DNA of 64,000 nucleotides from Sphingomonas sp. Leaf208 (GCF_001421415.1 NZ_LMKH01000023.1:186001-250000); one strand, 5' to 3'; counted from the stretch's first letter, positions 27,986 through 37,390 are shown. A program made the numbers and translations. Notes: generated by a model not told the origin, from the sequence alone.

Positions 27986-30279
27986 AGATCACCAGACGCG
28001 CCCTGCTCGGCTCCAGCGGTGCGCTGGCCCTCACCGGCGCGATCCCCGCCGCCGCACGGTCCGCAAAGGCAGCGCCCAACCTCTGGATCGGCACCGGCGG
28101 TGACGGCCATACCTATCCCGGTGCGACGATGCCGTTCGGAATGGTCCAGGTCAGCCCCGACACCGATACCGAGAATTGGGCGAACTGCTCAGGGTATCAT
28201 CACGGCGACCCGACCATGATGGGCTTCTCGCACACGCACCTGTCCGGCACCGGCATCGCCGACCTGATGGACGTGCTGGTCGTCCCCGGCCGCGGCGCGG
28301 TGAAGCTGCTGCCTGGCGCCCCCGACAAGCCCGGCGATGGCTATCGCCAGACCTACACGCAGGAAGTCACCGAGCCCGGCTATTACGCCGTCACGCTCGG
28401 CAACGGCGTCCGCTCCGAACTGACCGCGGAAACGCGCGTCGGGTGGCAGCGTCACCACTTCCCCGCCGGCCCCGGCCACCTCCTGGTCGATCTCGGCAAC
28501 TACCGCGACAGCCGCCCCGGCGAAGGTCCGCTGATCGACGAGAGCCGGATCGAGCTCGACACCGACGGCACGCTCACCGGCAGCCGCCGGACGTTCCGCT
28601 GGGCGAAGGGCCGCCGCATCCACTTCGCGATGCACGTGTCGCCAAAACCCGACCGGATCACGCTCTACGCCGACACGCAGAGCGTCAACGGCGCGATCGT
28701 CACCGCCGACCGCGTCCGCGCCGTGCTCCACTACGACAATGCCGGCGCCGCACCGATCGTCGTCCGCACCGCCGTCTCCGCCGTCGACATGGCCGGCGCG
28801 CGGACCAACCTCGCCGCGTCCTATTTCCGAGAGTTCGACGTCGCACGACGCCAGGCGATCCGCAACTGGGCCGACACGCTCAAGGTCGTGAAGGTCGAGG
28901 GCGGCACCGACGATGCCCGGATCATCATGACCACCGCGCTCTACCACGCGATGATCGCGCCGACGCTCTTCTCCGACGTCGACGGCCGCTATGTCGGGCT
29001 CGATCGCGAGGTCCACAGCGTCCCCGCCGGCGAGCAGGCCTACAGCACCTATTCGACCTGGGACACGTATCGCACGCTCCACCCGCTGCTGACTTTGGTC
29101 GCGCCCGACCGCGCGAAGTCGCTGGTCCGCGACCTGATCCGTCAGACGCAGCAAAGCGCATACGGCCCCCCCTGCTGGCCGCTCCAGGGGGTCGAGACCG
29201 GCACGATGATCGGCTGGCACTCGGTCGCGATCATGGCCGAGGCCGCGGCAAAGGGCATCGACGCCGACTATGCCGCGGCATGGCCCGCGATCCGAACCCG
29301 CGCGTTCGATCCCGCCGCCCACGACCTGGTCAACAGCCGCGCGCGCGGCACGTATATCGAGCGCGGCTATCTCCCCGCGGACGTTGTCGACGAGTCGGTC
29401 AGCCGGACTCAGGAATACGCCTATGACGACTGGGCAATGGCCACGCTCGCGCAGAAGGCCGGCGCGAAGGAAGACGCCGATCGCCTGCGTCTCCGCAGCC
29501 GCAACTACCGCAACGTGCTCGATCCCGCGATCGGCCTCGCCCGGCCAAAGCTTGCCGACGGCAGCTGGCTGACGCCCTACGACCCGATTCAGCTCGGTCA
29601 CACCAAGCGCTACCGCGACTTCACCGAAGCCAATGGCTGGCAGACGACCTTCCTGAACCAGCACGACCTCTACGGCCAGATCGCGCACTTCGGCGGCGAC
29701 GCGAAGTTCGCGAGCCGGCTCGATGCACTGTTCGCCGCCCCATCGACCCTGCCGAAGGACGCGCCGCCCGACATCTCCGGGCTGCTCGGCCAATATGCGC
29801 ACGGCAACGAACCCGATCAGCACGTGCCCTATCTCTATGCCTATGTCGGACAGCCGTGGAAGACGCAGGCGCTGGTCCGCAAGCTGCTCGCCACGATGTA
29901 CCGCAACGCGCCCGACGGGATCATCGGCAACGACGATTGCGGCCAGATGAGCGCGTGGTTCGTGATGTCCGCGCTCGGCTTCTACCCGGTCGATCCGGTC
30001 GCGGCGGTCTACGTGTTCGGCTCGCCGCTGTTCACCCACGCCGAGGTCCGCGTCGGCAAGGGTCGCAAGCTGGTCGTCGAAGCCCCCGGCAACCGCGCCG
30101 ACACGCCCTACGTCGCGGCGGTCCAGTGGAACGGCAAGCCGTGGACGAAAAGCTGGATATCGCATGCCGATCTCGCGGCCGGCGGCACGCTCCGCTTCAC
30201 GATGTCCGCCACGCCGAACCCTGCATTCGGCGCCAAGCTCGCCGACCGACCGCCCTCGTTCGGCCAGCCCGCTGCCTGA
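27982..30279 (+). CDS. Glycoside hydrolase family 92 alpha-mannosidase
   Basis: A 765-residue calcium-dependent exo-alpha-mannosidase. It carries a twin-arginine signal ([20 protein letters not shown]), then the GH92 N-terminal domain start [37 protein letters not shown], the catalytic-domain segments [16 protein letters not shown] and [11 protein letters not shown], the acid region [14 protein letters not shown], and [21 protein letters not shown]92 enzymes remove alpha-1,2/1,3/1,6 mannose with inversion. The start overlaps the GH125 stop (ATGA). Together with GH125 it would reduce the Man3 core to Man-beta-GlcNAc. Confidence 0.95.
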   Translation: MKITRRALLGSSGALALTGAIPAAARSAKAAPNLWIGTGGDGHTYPGATMPFGMVQVSPDTDTENWANCSGYHHGDPTMMGFSHTHLSGTGIADLMDVLVVPGRGAVKLLPGAPDKPGDGYRQTYTQEVTEPGYYAVTLGNGVRSELTAETRVGWQRHHFPAGPGHLLVDLGNYRDSRPGEGPLIDESRIELDTDGTLTGSRRTFRWAKGRRIHFAMHVSPKPDRITLYADTQSVNGAIVTADRVRAVLHYDNAGAAPIVVRTAVSAVDMAGARTNLAASYFREFDVARRQAIRNWADTLKVVKVEGGTDDARIIMTTALYHAMIAPTLFSDVDGRYVGLDREVHSVPAGEQAYSTYSTWDTYRTLHPLLTLVAPDRAKSLVRDLIRQTQQSAYGPPCWPLQGVETGTMIGWHSVAIMAEAAAKGIDADYAAAWPAIRTRAFDPAAHDLVNSRARGTYIERGYLPADVVDESVSRTQEYAYDDWAMATLAQKAGAKEDADRLRLRSRNYRNVLDPAIGLARPKLADGSWLTPYDPIQLGHTKRYRDFTEANGWQTTFLNQHDLYGQIAHFGGDAKFASRLDALFAAPSTLPKDAPPDISGLLGQYAHGNEPDQHVPYLYAYVGQPWKTQALVRKLLATMYRNAPDGIIGNDDCGQMSAWFVMSALGFYPVDPVAAVYVFGSPLFTHAEVRVGKGRKLVVEAPGNRADTPYVAAVQWNGKPWTKSWISHADLAAGGTLRFTMSATPNPAFGAKLADRPPSFGQPAA

Positions 30280-30295
30280 GCCTCTCCCGGAGACG

Positions 30296-32221
30296 ATGAT
30301 GACCGAAGTTTCCCGCCGCCTGCTGCTCGCCTCGGGTCTAGCCGCCACCGCCACGCCCGCGATCGGTGCCGGCCGCGAAACCGCGCCGAAGCCCTGGGGT
30401 GCGACACCCTCGAAGCGGCAACTCGCCTGGCACGCGCGCGAGCAATACGCGTTCGTCCATTTCTCGATCAACACCTTCACCGATCGCGAATGGGGCTATG
30501 GCGACGAGGATCCGAAGCTCTTCGACCCGACCGACTTCTCGCCCGACCAGATCGTCGCCGCGGCCAAGGCAGGCGGCATGCGCGGCATCATCCTGACCGC
30601 CAAGCATCATGACGGCTTCTGTCTCTGGCCGACGATGCTGACCGAACACTGCATCCGCAACAGCCCCTACAAGGACGGCAAGGGCGACATCGTCGGCGAG
30701 ATGGAGCGCGCCACCCGTCGTGCCGGTCTCGATTTCGGCCTGTATCTCTCGCCCTGGGATCGCAACCACGCCGAATATGGCCGCCCCGCCTATGTCGAGT
30801 ATTTCCGCAAGCAAGTGGTCGAGCTCTGCACGCGTTACGGCACGTTGTTCGAATTCTGGTTCGACGGCGCGAACGGCGGCGACGGCTATTACGGCGGCGC
30901 GCGCGACACGCGGAAGATCGACGCGCCGAAATACTATAACTGGCCGTCGATCGTCGCGCTGGTCCACCAGCATCAGCCGATGGCCTGCACCTTCGACCCG
31001 CTCGGCGCGGACCTGCGCTGGGTCGGGAACGAGGACGGCGTCGCCGGCGATCCGTGCTGGCCGACCATGCCGAACCATCCCTATGTCCAGTCCGAGGGCA
31101 ATTCGGGCGTGCGCGGTGCGCCCCTCTGGTGGCCCGCCGAGACCGACGTCTCGATCCGGCCCGGCTGGTTCTATCACGCCGATGAGGATTCGAAGGTCAA
31201 GACGCCCGCCCGCCTGATCAAGCTCCACGACGAGTCGGTCGGTCGCGGCACCAACCTCAACCTCAACCTGCCGCCCGACCGCCGCGGTCGCCTCGCCGAC
31301 ATCGACGTCGAGACGCTGAAGTCGTTCGGCACGGCGCAGGCCGCGACCTTCGCCACCGATCTCGCAAAGGGTGCCGTCGCATCGGCCAACCACGTCCGCG
31401 GGAAGACCTATGCGGCAAGCACGGTGCTCGACGGCAACCGCGACACCTACTGGTCGACGCCCGACGCCGTCACCACGCCGACGCTGACGCTCGACCTCCC
31501 GCCGGGTCGCGCGTTCGACCTCATCCGCCTCCGCGAGTATCTCCCGCTCGGCATACGCGTCACCCGCTTCGCGATCGATGCGGAGATCAACGGACGATGG
31601 GAACAACTCGCCGAGCATTCGGGCATCGGCCCGCAACGCATCGTCCGCCTGGAATCGCCGATCGCCCCTCGCCGCCTCCGCCTGCGCATCCTCGAAGGCA
31701 CCGCCTGCCCCGCGATCCGCGAAATCGCGCTGTTCCGCCAAGTCGCACCTGCTCCCGTCGCCCCGGTCCGGAACACGGACACGACCACGGTCGTCACCAG
31801 CCGCTGGTCGATCGTCACCGCCACTGCGCCGGGTGCCAAGGCGCTACTCGACGACGACGCCGCGACCGCCTGGACCCTGCCCGCGCCCGCCCCCGGCACG
31901 CCCGCCTCGGTCACGATCGACCTCGCCGCGACCGAGACGCTCGCCGGCTTCGTCCTGATTCCGTCGCGCGCGGTAATGGCAAAGACGGCCCCGCCGAAAG
32001 GCTACCGGGTCGAGGCGAGCACCGACGGCAAGACCTGGCAGGACATCGCCAAGGGCGAACTCCCCAACATCGCCTATGCGCTCGCCGCCCAGCGCATCGC
32101 GTTCGCCCGACCGACCACCGCGCGCTACCTGCGCTTCTCGTTCGCCGAAACCGCGATTCCCGCCCAACGACTGGCGATCGCAGGCCTCGGCGCGTTCAGG
32201 CCGAAACCAGGCGCATTGTAA
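30296..32221 (+). CDS. Glycoside hydrolase family 29 alpha-L-fucosidase with two discoidin-like domains
   Basis: A 641-residue protein with a twin-arginine signal (VSRRLLLASGLAATATPAIG). The GH29 barrel has FVHFSINTFTDREWGYG, LTAKHHDGFCLWP, LYLSPWDRN and the nucleophile Asp190 in FEFWFDGANGG. The C-terminal part holds two F5/8-type C (CBM32-like) domains (about 380-480 and 500-640, e.g. LDGNRDTYWSTPD and LDDDAATAWTLP). The overall form matches GH29 subfamily B, which often acts on alpha-1,3/1,4 fucose (inference). Two ATGs at 30296 and 30299 are possible; CCCGGAG lies upstream. The 16-base gap after GH92 implies the same operon. It is the last gene of the glycosidase run. Confidence 0.94.
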   Translation: MMTEVSRRLLLASGLAATATPAIGAGRETAPKPWGATPSKRQLAWHAREQYAFVHFSINTFTDREWGYGDEDPKLFDPTDFSPDQIVAAAKAGGMRGIILTAKHHDGFCLWPTMLTEHCIRNSPYKDGKGDIVGEMERATRRAGLDFGLYLSPWDRNHAEYGRPAYVEYFRKQVVELCTRYGTLFEFWFDGANGGDGYYGGARDTRKIDAPKYYNWPSIVALVHQHQPMACTFDPLGADLRWVGNEDGVAGDPCWPTMPNHPYVQSEGNSGVRGAPLWWPAETDVSIRPGWFYHADEDSKVKTPARLIKLHDESVGRGTNLNLNLPPDRRGRLADIDVETLKSFGTAQAATFATDLAKGAVASANHVRGKTYAASTVLDGNRDTYWSTPDAVTTPTLTLDLPPGRAFDLIRLREYLPLGIRVTRFAIDAEINGRWEQLAEHSGIGPQRIVRLESPIAPRRLRLRILEGTACPAIREIALFRQVAPAPVAPVRNTDTTTVVTSRWSIVTATAPGAKALLDDDAATAWTLPAPAPGTPASVTIDLAATETLAGFVLIPSRAVMAKTAPPKGYRVEASTDGKTWQDIAKGELPNIAYALAAQRIAFARPTTARYLRFSFAETAIPAQRLAIAGLGAFRPKPGAL

Positions 32222-32272
32222 CGGGCATAGGTATATTCGCTGCCACCCTGCCGCCGCAGAAGGAGAATGTTG

Positions 32273-32566
32273 ATGACCGCCTATGTCGTATTCGTGCGCA
32301 ACGAAGTCACCGATGCCGAAGAGATGAAGCAGTACCAAGCAAAGGCACCCCTGGCCCGCGAAGGCCGCACGCTGAAGCCATTGGCGTTCTACGGTGCGGT
32401 CGAGACGCTCGAAGGTCAGGCTGTCGAGGGCGCCGTGATCCTCGAATTCCCGGACGTGGCCGAGGCGCATGCCTGGTATGACAGCCCGGCCTATCAGGAC
32501 GCGTTGCAGCACCGCCTCAAGGGCGCCGACTACCGCGTGTTCGTGATCGAGGGCCTGCCCGGCTAA
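32273..32566 (+). CDS. DUF1330 domain protein
   Basis: A 97-residue protein with the ferredoxin-like DUF1330 pattern: AYVVFVRNEVTDAEEMKQYQ, FYGAVETLEG, AVILEFPDVAEAHAWYDSPA and YQDALQHRL. The family is related to dimeric alpha/beta barrels; no reaction is assigned. ATG 32273 is used because AAGGAG lies 7 bases upstream; ATG 32267 is too close to it. No signal peptide. It follows the fucosidase gene by 51 bases on the same strand, so read-through is possible. Confidence 0.88.
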   Translation: MTAYVVFVRNEVTDAEEMKQYQAKAPLAREGRTLKPLAFYGAVETLEGQAVEGAVILEFPDVAEAHAWYDSPAYQDALQHRLKGADYRVFVIEGLPG

Positions 32567-32586
32567 CATAGGGCTAACTGATCCCC

Positions 32587-32615
32587 GGCTGGCGCGCCCA
32601 ACCTGTACGCCAGCC
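32587..32615. terminator. Possible hairpin after the DUF1330 gene
   Basis: GGCTGGCG (32587-32594) pairs with CGCCAGCC (32608-32615) over a 13-base loop, 21 bases after the DUF1330 stop. No T-run follows, so factor-independent termination is not assured. Confidence 0.3.
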
Positions 32616-32629
32616 GACAACCCCGTTCA

Positions 32630-32654
32630 GGAACGATGTCTCTCGATAGCCGTA
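32630..32654 (+). promoter_or_regulatory. Candidate EcfG-type promoter (weak match)
   Basis: GGAAC at 32630-32634 is followed after 16 bases by CGTA (32651-32654), against the alphaproteobacterial EcfG consensus GGAAC-N16/17-CGTT. It would drive the small basic secreted protein whose ATG is at 32696. Confidence 0.35.
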
Positions 32655-32695
32655 TCAACGGCGCATCCCGATTGTCGGGTTCGAGAGGACATCTC

Positions 32696-32992
32696 ATGAA
32701 GTTTACGCATCTCATCGCTGCCGGGTTGGCCTTCGCGACACTCGGCCTCGGCGCCGCCGCTCCCGCAGAAGCACAGCGCGGGTACAGCCAGCAGTATCGC
32801 GACAACGATCATCGCGACGACCACCGCGACCATCGGGGCGACCGCCGCGACTATCGCCACAACGACCACCGCGGCGATCGTCATGACGACCGCCGCTATC
32901 GTGGCCGCGATCATGATCGTCGCAACTGGAACAACAACCGCCGCTGCCGCACCGAATGGCGCCACAACCGCCGCGTGCAGATCTGCCGCTGA
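32696..32992 (+). CDS. Small secreted His/Arg/Asp-rich protein
   Basis: A 98-residue protein with a clear Sec signal peptide (residues 1-27, ending APAEAQ). The mature part is of low complexity, built from repeated DHRDDHRD, HNDHRGDR and GRDHDRRNW units. It ends in RRCRTEWRHNRRVQICR with two Cys that could form a disulfide. Similar short basic periplasmic proteins are common and mostly unassigned in sphingomonads. His/Asp repeats could bind metals, but that is only a guess. A GAGAGG ribosome-binding sequence precedes the ATG. Confidence 0.8.
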   Translation: MKFTHLIAAGLAFATLGLGAAAPAEAQRGYSQQYRDNDHRDDHRDHRGDRRDYRHNDHRGDRHDDRRYRGRDHDRRNWNNNRRCRTEWRHNRRVQICR

Positions 32993-33006
32993 TAACTCTT
33001 GAAATC

Positions 33007-33039
33007 GAGTGGGCGGTGGCGCGATGCTGCCGCCCACTC
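33007..33039 (+). terminator. Probable intrinsic terminator
   Basis: GAGTGGGCGG (33007-33016) pairs with CCGCCCACTC (33030-33039), followed by the T-containing TCGTTGTGACCTTTT. It lies 14 bases after the stop of the small secreted protein and before the glycine-zipper gene. Confidence 0.55.
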
Positions 33040-33069
33040 TCGTTGTGACCTTTTAGAAGGATCCGGATC

Positions 33070-33621
33070 ATGAAGCGTTTTCTCGGTACGGCTGCACTGA
33101 TCGCCGCTACCTGCCTTTCCGCCGCCACCCCAGCGCTCGCGCAGTCGCAGGCCGATGACGCGCGCTTCGCCGCCGCCCAGTCGCGCCTCGACAGCGAATT
33201 GCAGATCTTCCGGACGGAATTTGATCGCTACCAGTCGGTCCGCGGCAACCGCGGCGGCTATGCGCCACAGGGTGGCTATCGCACCGCGCCAGATCGCAGC
33301 GGCGGCTATCAGGAAGCGTATCCAGACGAGCGCGACGAGGGTAACTACGACCCCTCGCGCTACTATCGCGCCGGCCCGAACTACCAGGAGCGCACGCTGG
33401 CGACCAACGACCGCGTCTATGCGGGCCAGGACGGCAAATATTACTGCAAGCGCAACGACGGCACGACCGGGCTGATCATCGGCGCAGCGGGCGGCGGCAT
33501 CCTCGGCAACGTCATCGACGGCGGCCGTTCGCGGATCGTCGGCTCGCTGCTGGGTGCAGCAGCCGGTGGCCTCGCCGGGCGTGCAGTCGAGCAGAGCAAC
33601 AGCCAGGTCCGCTGCCGCTAG
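33070..33621 (+). CDS. Secreted glycine-zipper (2TM) protein
   Basis: A 183-residue exported protein. It has a Sec signal (MKRFLGTAALIAATCLSAATPALA), a charged coiled segment and a Tyr/Gly/Arg-rich middle (RGGYAPQGGYRTAPDRSGGY). A C-terminal glycine-zipper region follows (GLIIGAAGGGILGNVIDGG, GSLLGAAAGGLAGRAVEQ), as in Rick_17kDa/2TM outer-membrane lipoprotein-like families, but without a lipobox. It probably associates with the cell envelope. AGAAGG precedes the ATG. Confidence 0.85.
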   Translation: MKRFLGTAALIAATCLSAATPALAQSQADDARFAAAQSRLDSELQIFRTEFDRYQSVRGNRGGYAPQGGYRTAPDRSGGYQEAYPDERDEGNYDPSRYYRAGPNYQERTLATNDRVYAGQDGKYYCKRNDGTTGLIIGAAGGGILGNVIDGGRSRIVGSLLGAAAGGLAGRAVEQSNSQVRCR

Positions 33622-33641
33622 GTTCAAGCCGCGAGCTAACT

Positions 33642-33719
33642 GTTCCCCCGCGAACGCGGGGGCCCAGGATCACAGGCGATACCGTTCGTGACCCTGGGCT
33701 CCCGCCTTCGCGGGAGAAC
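33642..33719. repeat. 78-bp intergenic dyad repeat
   Basis: GTTCCCCCGCGAACGCGGGG followed by GCCCAGGATCAC is mirrored by GTGACCCTGGGC and then TCCCGCCTTCGCGGGAGAAC. Same family as the 53-bp and 93-bp dyads elsewhere in the window. It lies between the convergent glycine-zipper and prolyl oligopeptidase genes. Confidence 0.8.
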
Positions 33720-33756
33720 GGCAGGGAGGGGCGGGAGACAGCAGGAGCCGCCGCCC

Positions 33757-35868
33757 CTACTCAGCCACCCCGACCAGCTTCTGCGTGAAATACGTCATCT
33801 GCAACGCCTGCAACCGAGCCCCCTGCTCGATATCCGCATCACCCGAATGGCCACCCTCCGTATCCTCATAATACAGATACGGCAGCCCATATTCCTTCAA
33901 CCGCGCCGCGAACTTCCGCGCATGCTGCGGCCCGACCCGGTCATCCTTGGTCGTCGTCCAGATATACGGCTCCGGATACGCGACGCCCTTCTTGATGTTC
34001 TGATACGGCGAGATCGTCTCGAGGAAAGCCTTCTCCGCCGGCACCGTCACCGAGCCATATTCGTCGACCCAAGACGCCCCAGCCGCGATCCCCTCGTACC
34101 GGATCATGTCGAGCAACGGCACCTGGATCGTCACCGCCTTCCACAGGTCCGGATGCTGGTTGAACTCGACCCCCATCAGCAACCCGCCATTCGACCCGCC
34201 ATAGATGCCGAGCTTGGCCGGACTCGTCAGCTTCCGCGCAAACAGGTCCTTCGCCACCGCCGCGAAGTCGTCATAGATCACCTGCCGCTTCGTCTTGCGC
34301 CCAGCGTCATGCCACTTGGGCCCGAACTCGCCACCGCCACGAATGTTGGCGAGCACATACGACCCGCCCCGCTCCAGCCACAGCTTGCCGGTGCTCCCGG
34401 AATAGCTCGGCGTCATTGACACCTGGAAACCGCCATACGCCGTCATGATCGTCGGCGTGGTGCCGTCGAGCGTGATGCCCTTCTTGTGGACCACAAAATA
34501 CGGCACCTTCGTCCCGTCCGTGGACGTCGCCTCGAACTGCTCGACCACATCGTTCGACGCATCGAACTTCGCCGGCAGCGTCTTGATCGGCTTCGGCGCA
34601 GCGCCCGTCGCCGCATCCAGCGAATAGAGCGAGGTCGGCGTCAGGAACCCGGTCACCGTCAGATACGCATCGTCGCTACGATCGGTCGTGCTCGCCACGT
34701 CGATCGAGGCGTTGTCGGGCAGCGCGATCGGCTTGGCGGTCCAGCCCCCCGCCCCATGCGTGTAAACCGACGCACGACCACGGACGTTGTCCGACACGAC
34801 CAGCAACAGCTTCGACTTGGTCAGCGCCATCCCGTCGACCGACTGGCGCGGCCCCGGTGCGAACACGATCGTCGGGTTGATCGTCCCCTTCTCGACTTCG
34901 GATAGCGGCGCCGACGCAACCGCCCCCTCGGGAATCTTGCCCCACGGATCGCTGGTCGAGAAGATCACCTGTCCGTCGATCATCCCCGCCGGAAACGTTC
35001 GATCGGGCAGCGCGAGCGGCCGCGTACCCGCCGGCGTCCACACCAGCTTGTCCGCACCGAAGAACGTCTTGCGCCGCTGGATCACGATCAGGCGATTACC
35101 CTTCTCGTCGGTCAGCACGTCCGCCCCGGTCGCCCCCTGGTCGGTCGCCGCGCCGCGATACACCTCGGTCGCGGCGGTCAGCGGCTGGCCGCGCTTCACC
35201 TGCTTCAACACGAACGCATAGCCCGACTGCGTCGTCGTCCCCGCGCCCCAGTCGCGCGCGACCAGCAGCGTATCATTGTCGACCCAGCTCGCATCCTGCT
35301 TCGACTTGGGAAGCGTGAAGCCGCCCTCGACGAACGCGCCGGTCGACAGGTCGAACTCGCGGTACGTCACCGCATCCTCGCCGCCCTCCGACAGCGCGAC
35401 CAGACACAACCGCTCCTCGGGCTGGAGACACGTCGAACCCTTCCACACCCACTGTTTGCCCTCGGCCTTGCCCAGCGCATCGAGATCGAGCGCGGTCGTC
35501 CATTTCGGCGTCGCGCTCGCGTAATCGCCAGCACTCGTCCAGCGCCAAAGCCCATGCGGATGCTCGGCATCGCGCCAGAAATTATAGATCCGCCCGAACA
35601 TCTGGTTCGGCATCGGAATCCGGTCCTTTGCCGACGCGATCGCTAGCGCCTCGGCATAGAAAGTCTTGTAGCGCGGATCGTTCTGCAGCCGCGGCAACGT
35701 CTTCGCATTCTCCGCCTCGACCCAGGCCAGCGGCTTCGCGCCATCCTTGTCCTCGAGCCAGATATACGGGTCGGCGGCGGTGTTCGTTTTGGTCATCGGT
35801 GCGACTTGGGCAATGGCTGCAGTCCCCGCAAGCAGTGTCGCCGCCGTCGCAAACAAGATACCACGCAT
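33757..35868 (-). CDS. S9 family prolyl oligopeptidase, secreted
   Basis: A 703-residue serine peptidase with a Sec signal (MRGILFATAATLLAGTAAIAQ). An N-terminal beta-propeller domain begins DPYIWLEDKDGAKPLAWVEA, typical of prolyl endopeptidases. The C-terminal alpha/beta-hydrolase domain has the nucleophile Ser in IYGGSNGGLLMG, the Asp in TTKDDRVGPQHA and the His in YYEDTEGGHSGDAD. It cleaves short peptides after proline in the periplasm. The start at 35868 is used because the in-frame extension to the right runs through the palindromic repeat at 35884-35976. Confidence 0.93.
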   Translation of the reverse strand: MRGILFATAATLLAGTAAIAQVAPMTKTNTAADPYIWLEDKDGAKPLAWVEAENAKTLPRLQNDPRYKTFYAEALAIASAKDRIPMPNQMFGRIYNFWRDAEHPHGLWRWTSAGDYASATPKWTTALDLDALGKAEGKQWVWKGSTCLQPEERLCLVALSEGGEDAVTYREFDLSTGAFVEGGFTLPKSKQDASWVDNDTLLVARDWGAGTTTQSGYAFVLKQVKRGQPLTAATEVYRGAATDQGATGADVLTDEKGNRLIVIQRRKTFFGADKLVWTPAGTRPLALPDRTFPAGMIDGQVIFSTSDPWGKIPEGAVASAPLSEVEKGTINPTIVFAPGPRQSVDGMALTKSKLLLVVSDNVRGRASVYTHGAGGWTAKPIALPDNASIDVASTTDRSDDAYLTVTGFLTPTSLYSLDAATGAAPKPIKTLPAKFDASNDVVEQFEATSTDGTKVPYFVVHKKGITLDGTTPTIMTAYGGFQVSMTPSYSGSTGKLWLERGGSYVLANIRGGGEFGPKWHDAGRKTKRQVIYDDFAAVAKDLFARKLTSPAKLGIYGGSNGGLLMGVEFNQHPDLWKAVTIQVPLLDMIRYEGIAAGASWVDEYGSVTVPAEKAFLETISPYQNIKKGVAYPEPYIWTTTKDDRVGPQHARKFAARLKEYGLPYLYYEDTEGGHSGDADIEQGARLQALQMTYFTQKLVGVAE

Positions 35869-35883
35869 ATACAACTCCCTACC

Positions 35884-35976
35884 GTCACCCCGGGCTTGTT
35901 CCGGGGTCCACCGATCCGCATAACAAATCCTGTCGATTGTGCGGCACGGTGGTCCCCGGAACAAGTCCGGGGTGAC
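35884..35976. repeat. 93-bp intergenic dyad repeat
   Basis: GTCACCCCGGGCTTGTTCCG followed by GGGTCCACC is mirrored by GGTGGTCCC followed by CGGAACAAGTCCGGGGTGAC, with an unpaired centre. The length equals that of the copies at 744, 44406 and 59077, although the arm sequence differs. It lies between the divergent S9 peptidase and MFS genes. Confidence 0.8.
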
Positions 35977-35993
35977 GAAGCGAGTTCAAGAAA

Positions 35994-37388
35994 ATGCAGG
36001 ACGGCCTGCCCAAACCCCGCCGCTTCGTCGCGATCGCCGCAATCTCGGCGGGCACTGCGCTGACGATCATCGACGGCGGCATCGCCACAGTCGCGCTGCC
36101 GACGATCGCACGCGACCTGAACGTCGGCAGCAGCGCGGTGGTGACCGTCGTCACCGTGTACCAGCTGATCCTGGCGATGGCGCTGCTCCCGTTCTCCGGG
36201 CTCGGCGACCGCATCGGCCTGAAGCGCATGTACCAATACGGCCAGCTGCTCTTCACCGTAGCGACGTTGCTCTGCTTCTTCGCCAAGAGCCTGCCGTTCC
36301 TGCTTGTCGTCCGCGCCGCGCAAGCCCTGGGTGCCGCAGCCGCGCTCAGCGTCTCCTCGGCGCTGATCCGCTCGATCTACCCGACCAAGCAACTTGGCCG
36401 CGGGCTCGGCATCAACTCGGTCGTCGTCTCCAGTTCCGCGGCACTCGCCCCGACGATCGGCGGCCTCGTCCTCGCCATCGCCCCCTGGCCCTGGGTGTTC
36501 GCAAGCGCAGTCCCGTTCGCGATCGCGTCGCTCCTACTCGGCCGCGCGCTTCCTGAACCACGAAAACATGACGAACCGTTCGACGTCCTCGGCGCAGTCA
36601 TGTGCGCGGCGATGATCGGCCTCGTCATCGGCGGCGCGGAGAGCGCGGTCCACGGCGACAGCCCAATCGTCTCCGCCGCGATCGTCCTGACCGGCGCGGT
36701 GATCGGCTGGTTCTTCGTGAAGCGCGAGCAGGGCGAGACCAAGCCGATCCTGCCGATCGACCTGCTCGCCCGCCCCGTCCTCGCGCTGTCGGCGATCGGT
36801 GCCTACACCGCGTTCATCGCGCAGATGACGCTGCTGCTCTCGACCCCGTTCCGCCTGACGCACGCCTACGGTTTCAGCGCGGCGGAGGTCGGCGCGGCGA
36901 TCGCCCCGTGGCCGCTGGCCAACATGTTCGTCGCGCCGCTCTCCGGCTGGTTGTCCGATCGCTATCCGGCCGGACTGCTCGGCGGGATCGGCATGGGCGT
37001 CTCGATCTGCGCGCTGCTGCTCATCGCCTACATGCCGGCGGACCCGGGGTATTTCGACATCGCATGGCGAATGGCCCTGTGCGGCTCGGGGTTCGGAATG
37101 TTCATGGCGCCGAACGCGCGGTTGATCATCGGCAGCGCCCCCCGCGAACGCGCCGCTGCGGCTGGCGGCCTGGTCTCGACGGTGCGCTTGGTAGGCCAGA
37201 CCACCGGCGCCACTTTGGTCGCGGCGTTGCTGGCCATGGGCGTAGGCGCGGGCATGACCCCGCCGCTCGTAGCCGCCGGTCTGGCGCTGGTAGCAGGCCT
37301 ATGCAGCCTTAGCCGCCTCCGCCCCTCGATCCGCAATCCGCCGACCGAAGAAACCCAGGACGTGCAACCGGCCTCCCAAGCGAGGTGA
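35994..37388 (+). CDS. MFS transporter, DHA2-type drug/proton antiporter family
   Basis: A 464-residue inner-membrane protein with about 12-14 hydrophobic helices. The first helices carry TALTIIDGGIATVALPTIA, and motif A appears as GLGDRIGLKRMYQYG between helices 2 and 3. Motif C-like glycine/proline spacing (SAALAPTIGGLVLAIAPWPW) is consistent with an exporter of the QacA/EmrB group. The substrate cannot be told from sequence. The ATG at 35994 has only a weak ribosome-binding site and lies close to the repeat; a start a few codons later is possible. Confidence 0.9.
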   Translation: MQDGLPKPRRFVAIAAISAGTALTIIDGGIATVALPTIARDLNVGSSAVVTVVTVYQLILAMALLPFSGLGDRIGLKRMYQYGQLLFTVATLLCFFAKSLPFLLVVRAAQALGAAAALSVSSALIRSIYPTKQLGRGLGINSVVVSSSAALAPTIGGLVLAIAPWPWVFASAVPFAIASLLLGRALPEPRKHDEPFDVLGAVMCAAMIGLVIGGAESAVHGDSPIVSAAIVLTGAVIGWFFVKREQGETKPILPIDLLARPVLALSAIGAYTAFIAQMTLLLSTPFRLTHAYGFSAAEVGAAIAPWPLANMFVAPLSGWLSDRYPAGLLGGIGMGVSICALLLIAYMPADPGYFDIAWRMALCGSGFGMFMAPNARLIIGSAPRERAAAAGGLVSTVRLVGQTTGATLVAALLAMGVGAGMTPPLVAAGLALVAGLCSLSRLRPSIRNPPTEETQDVQPASQAR

Positions 37389-37390
37389 CC

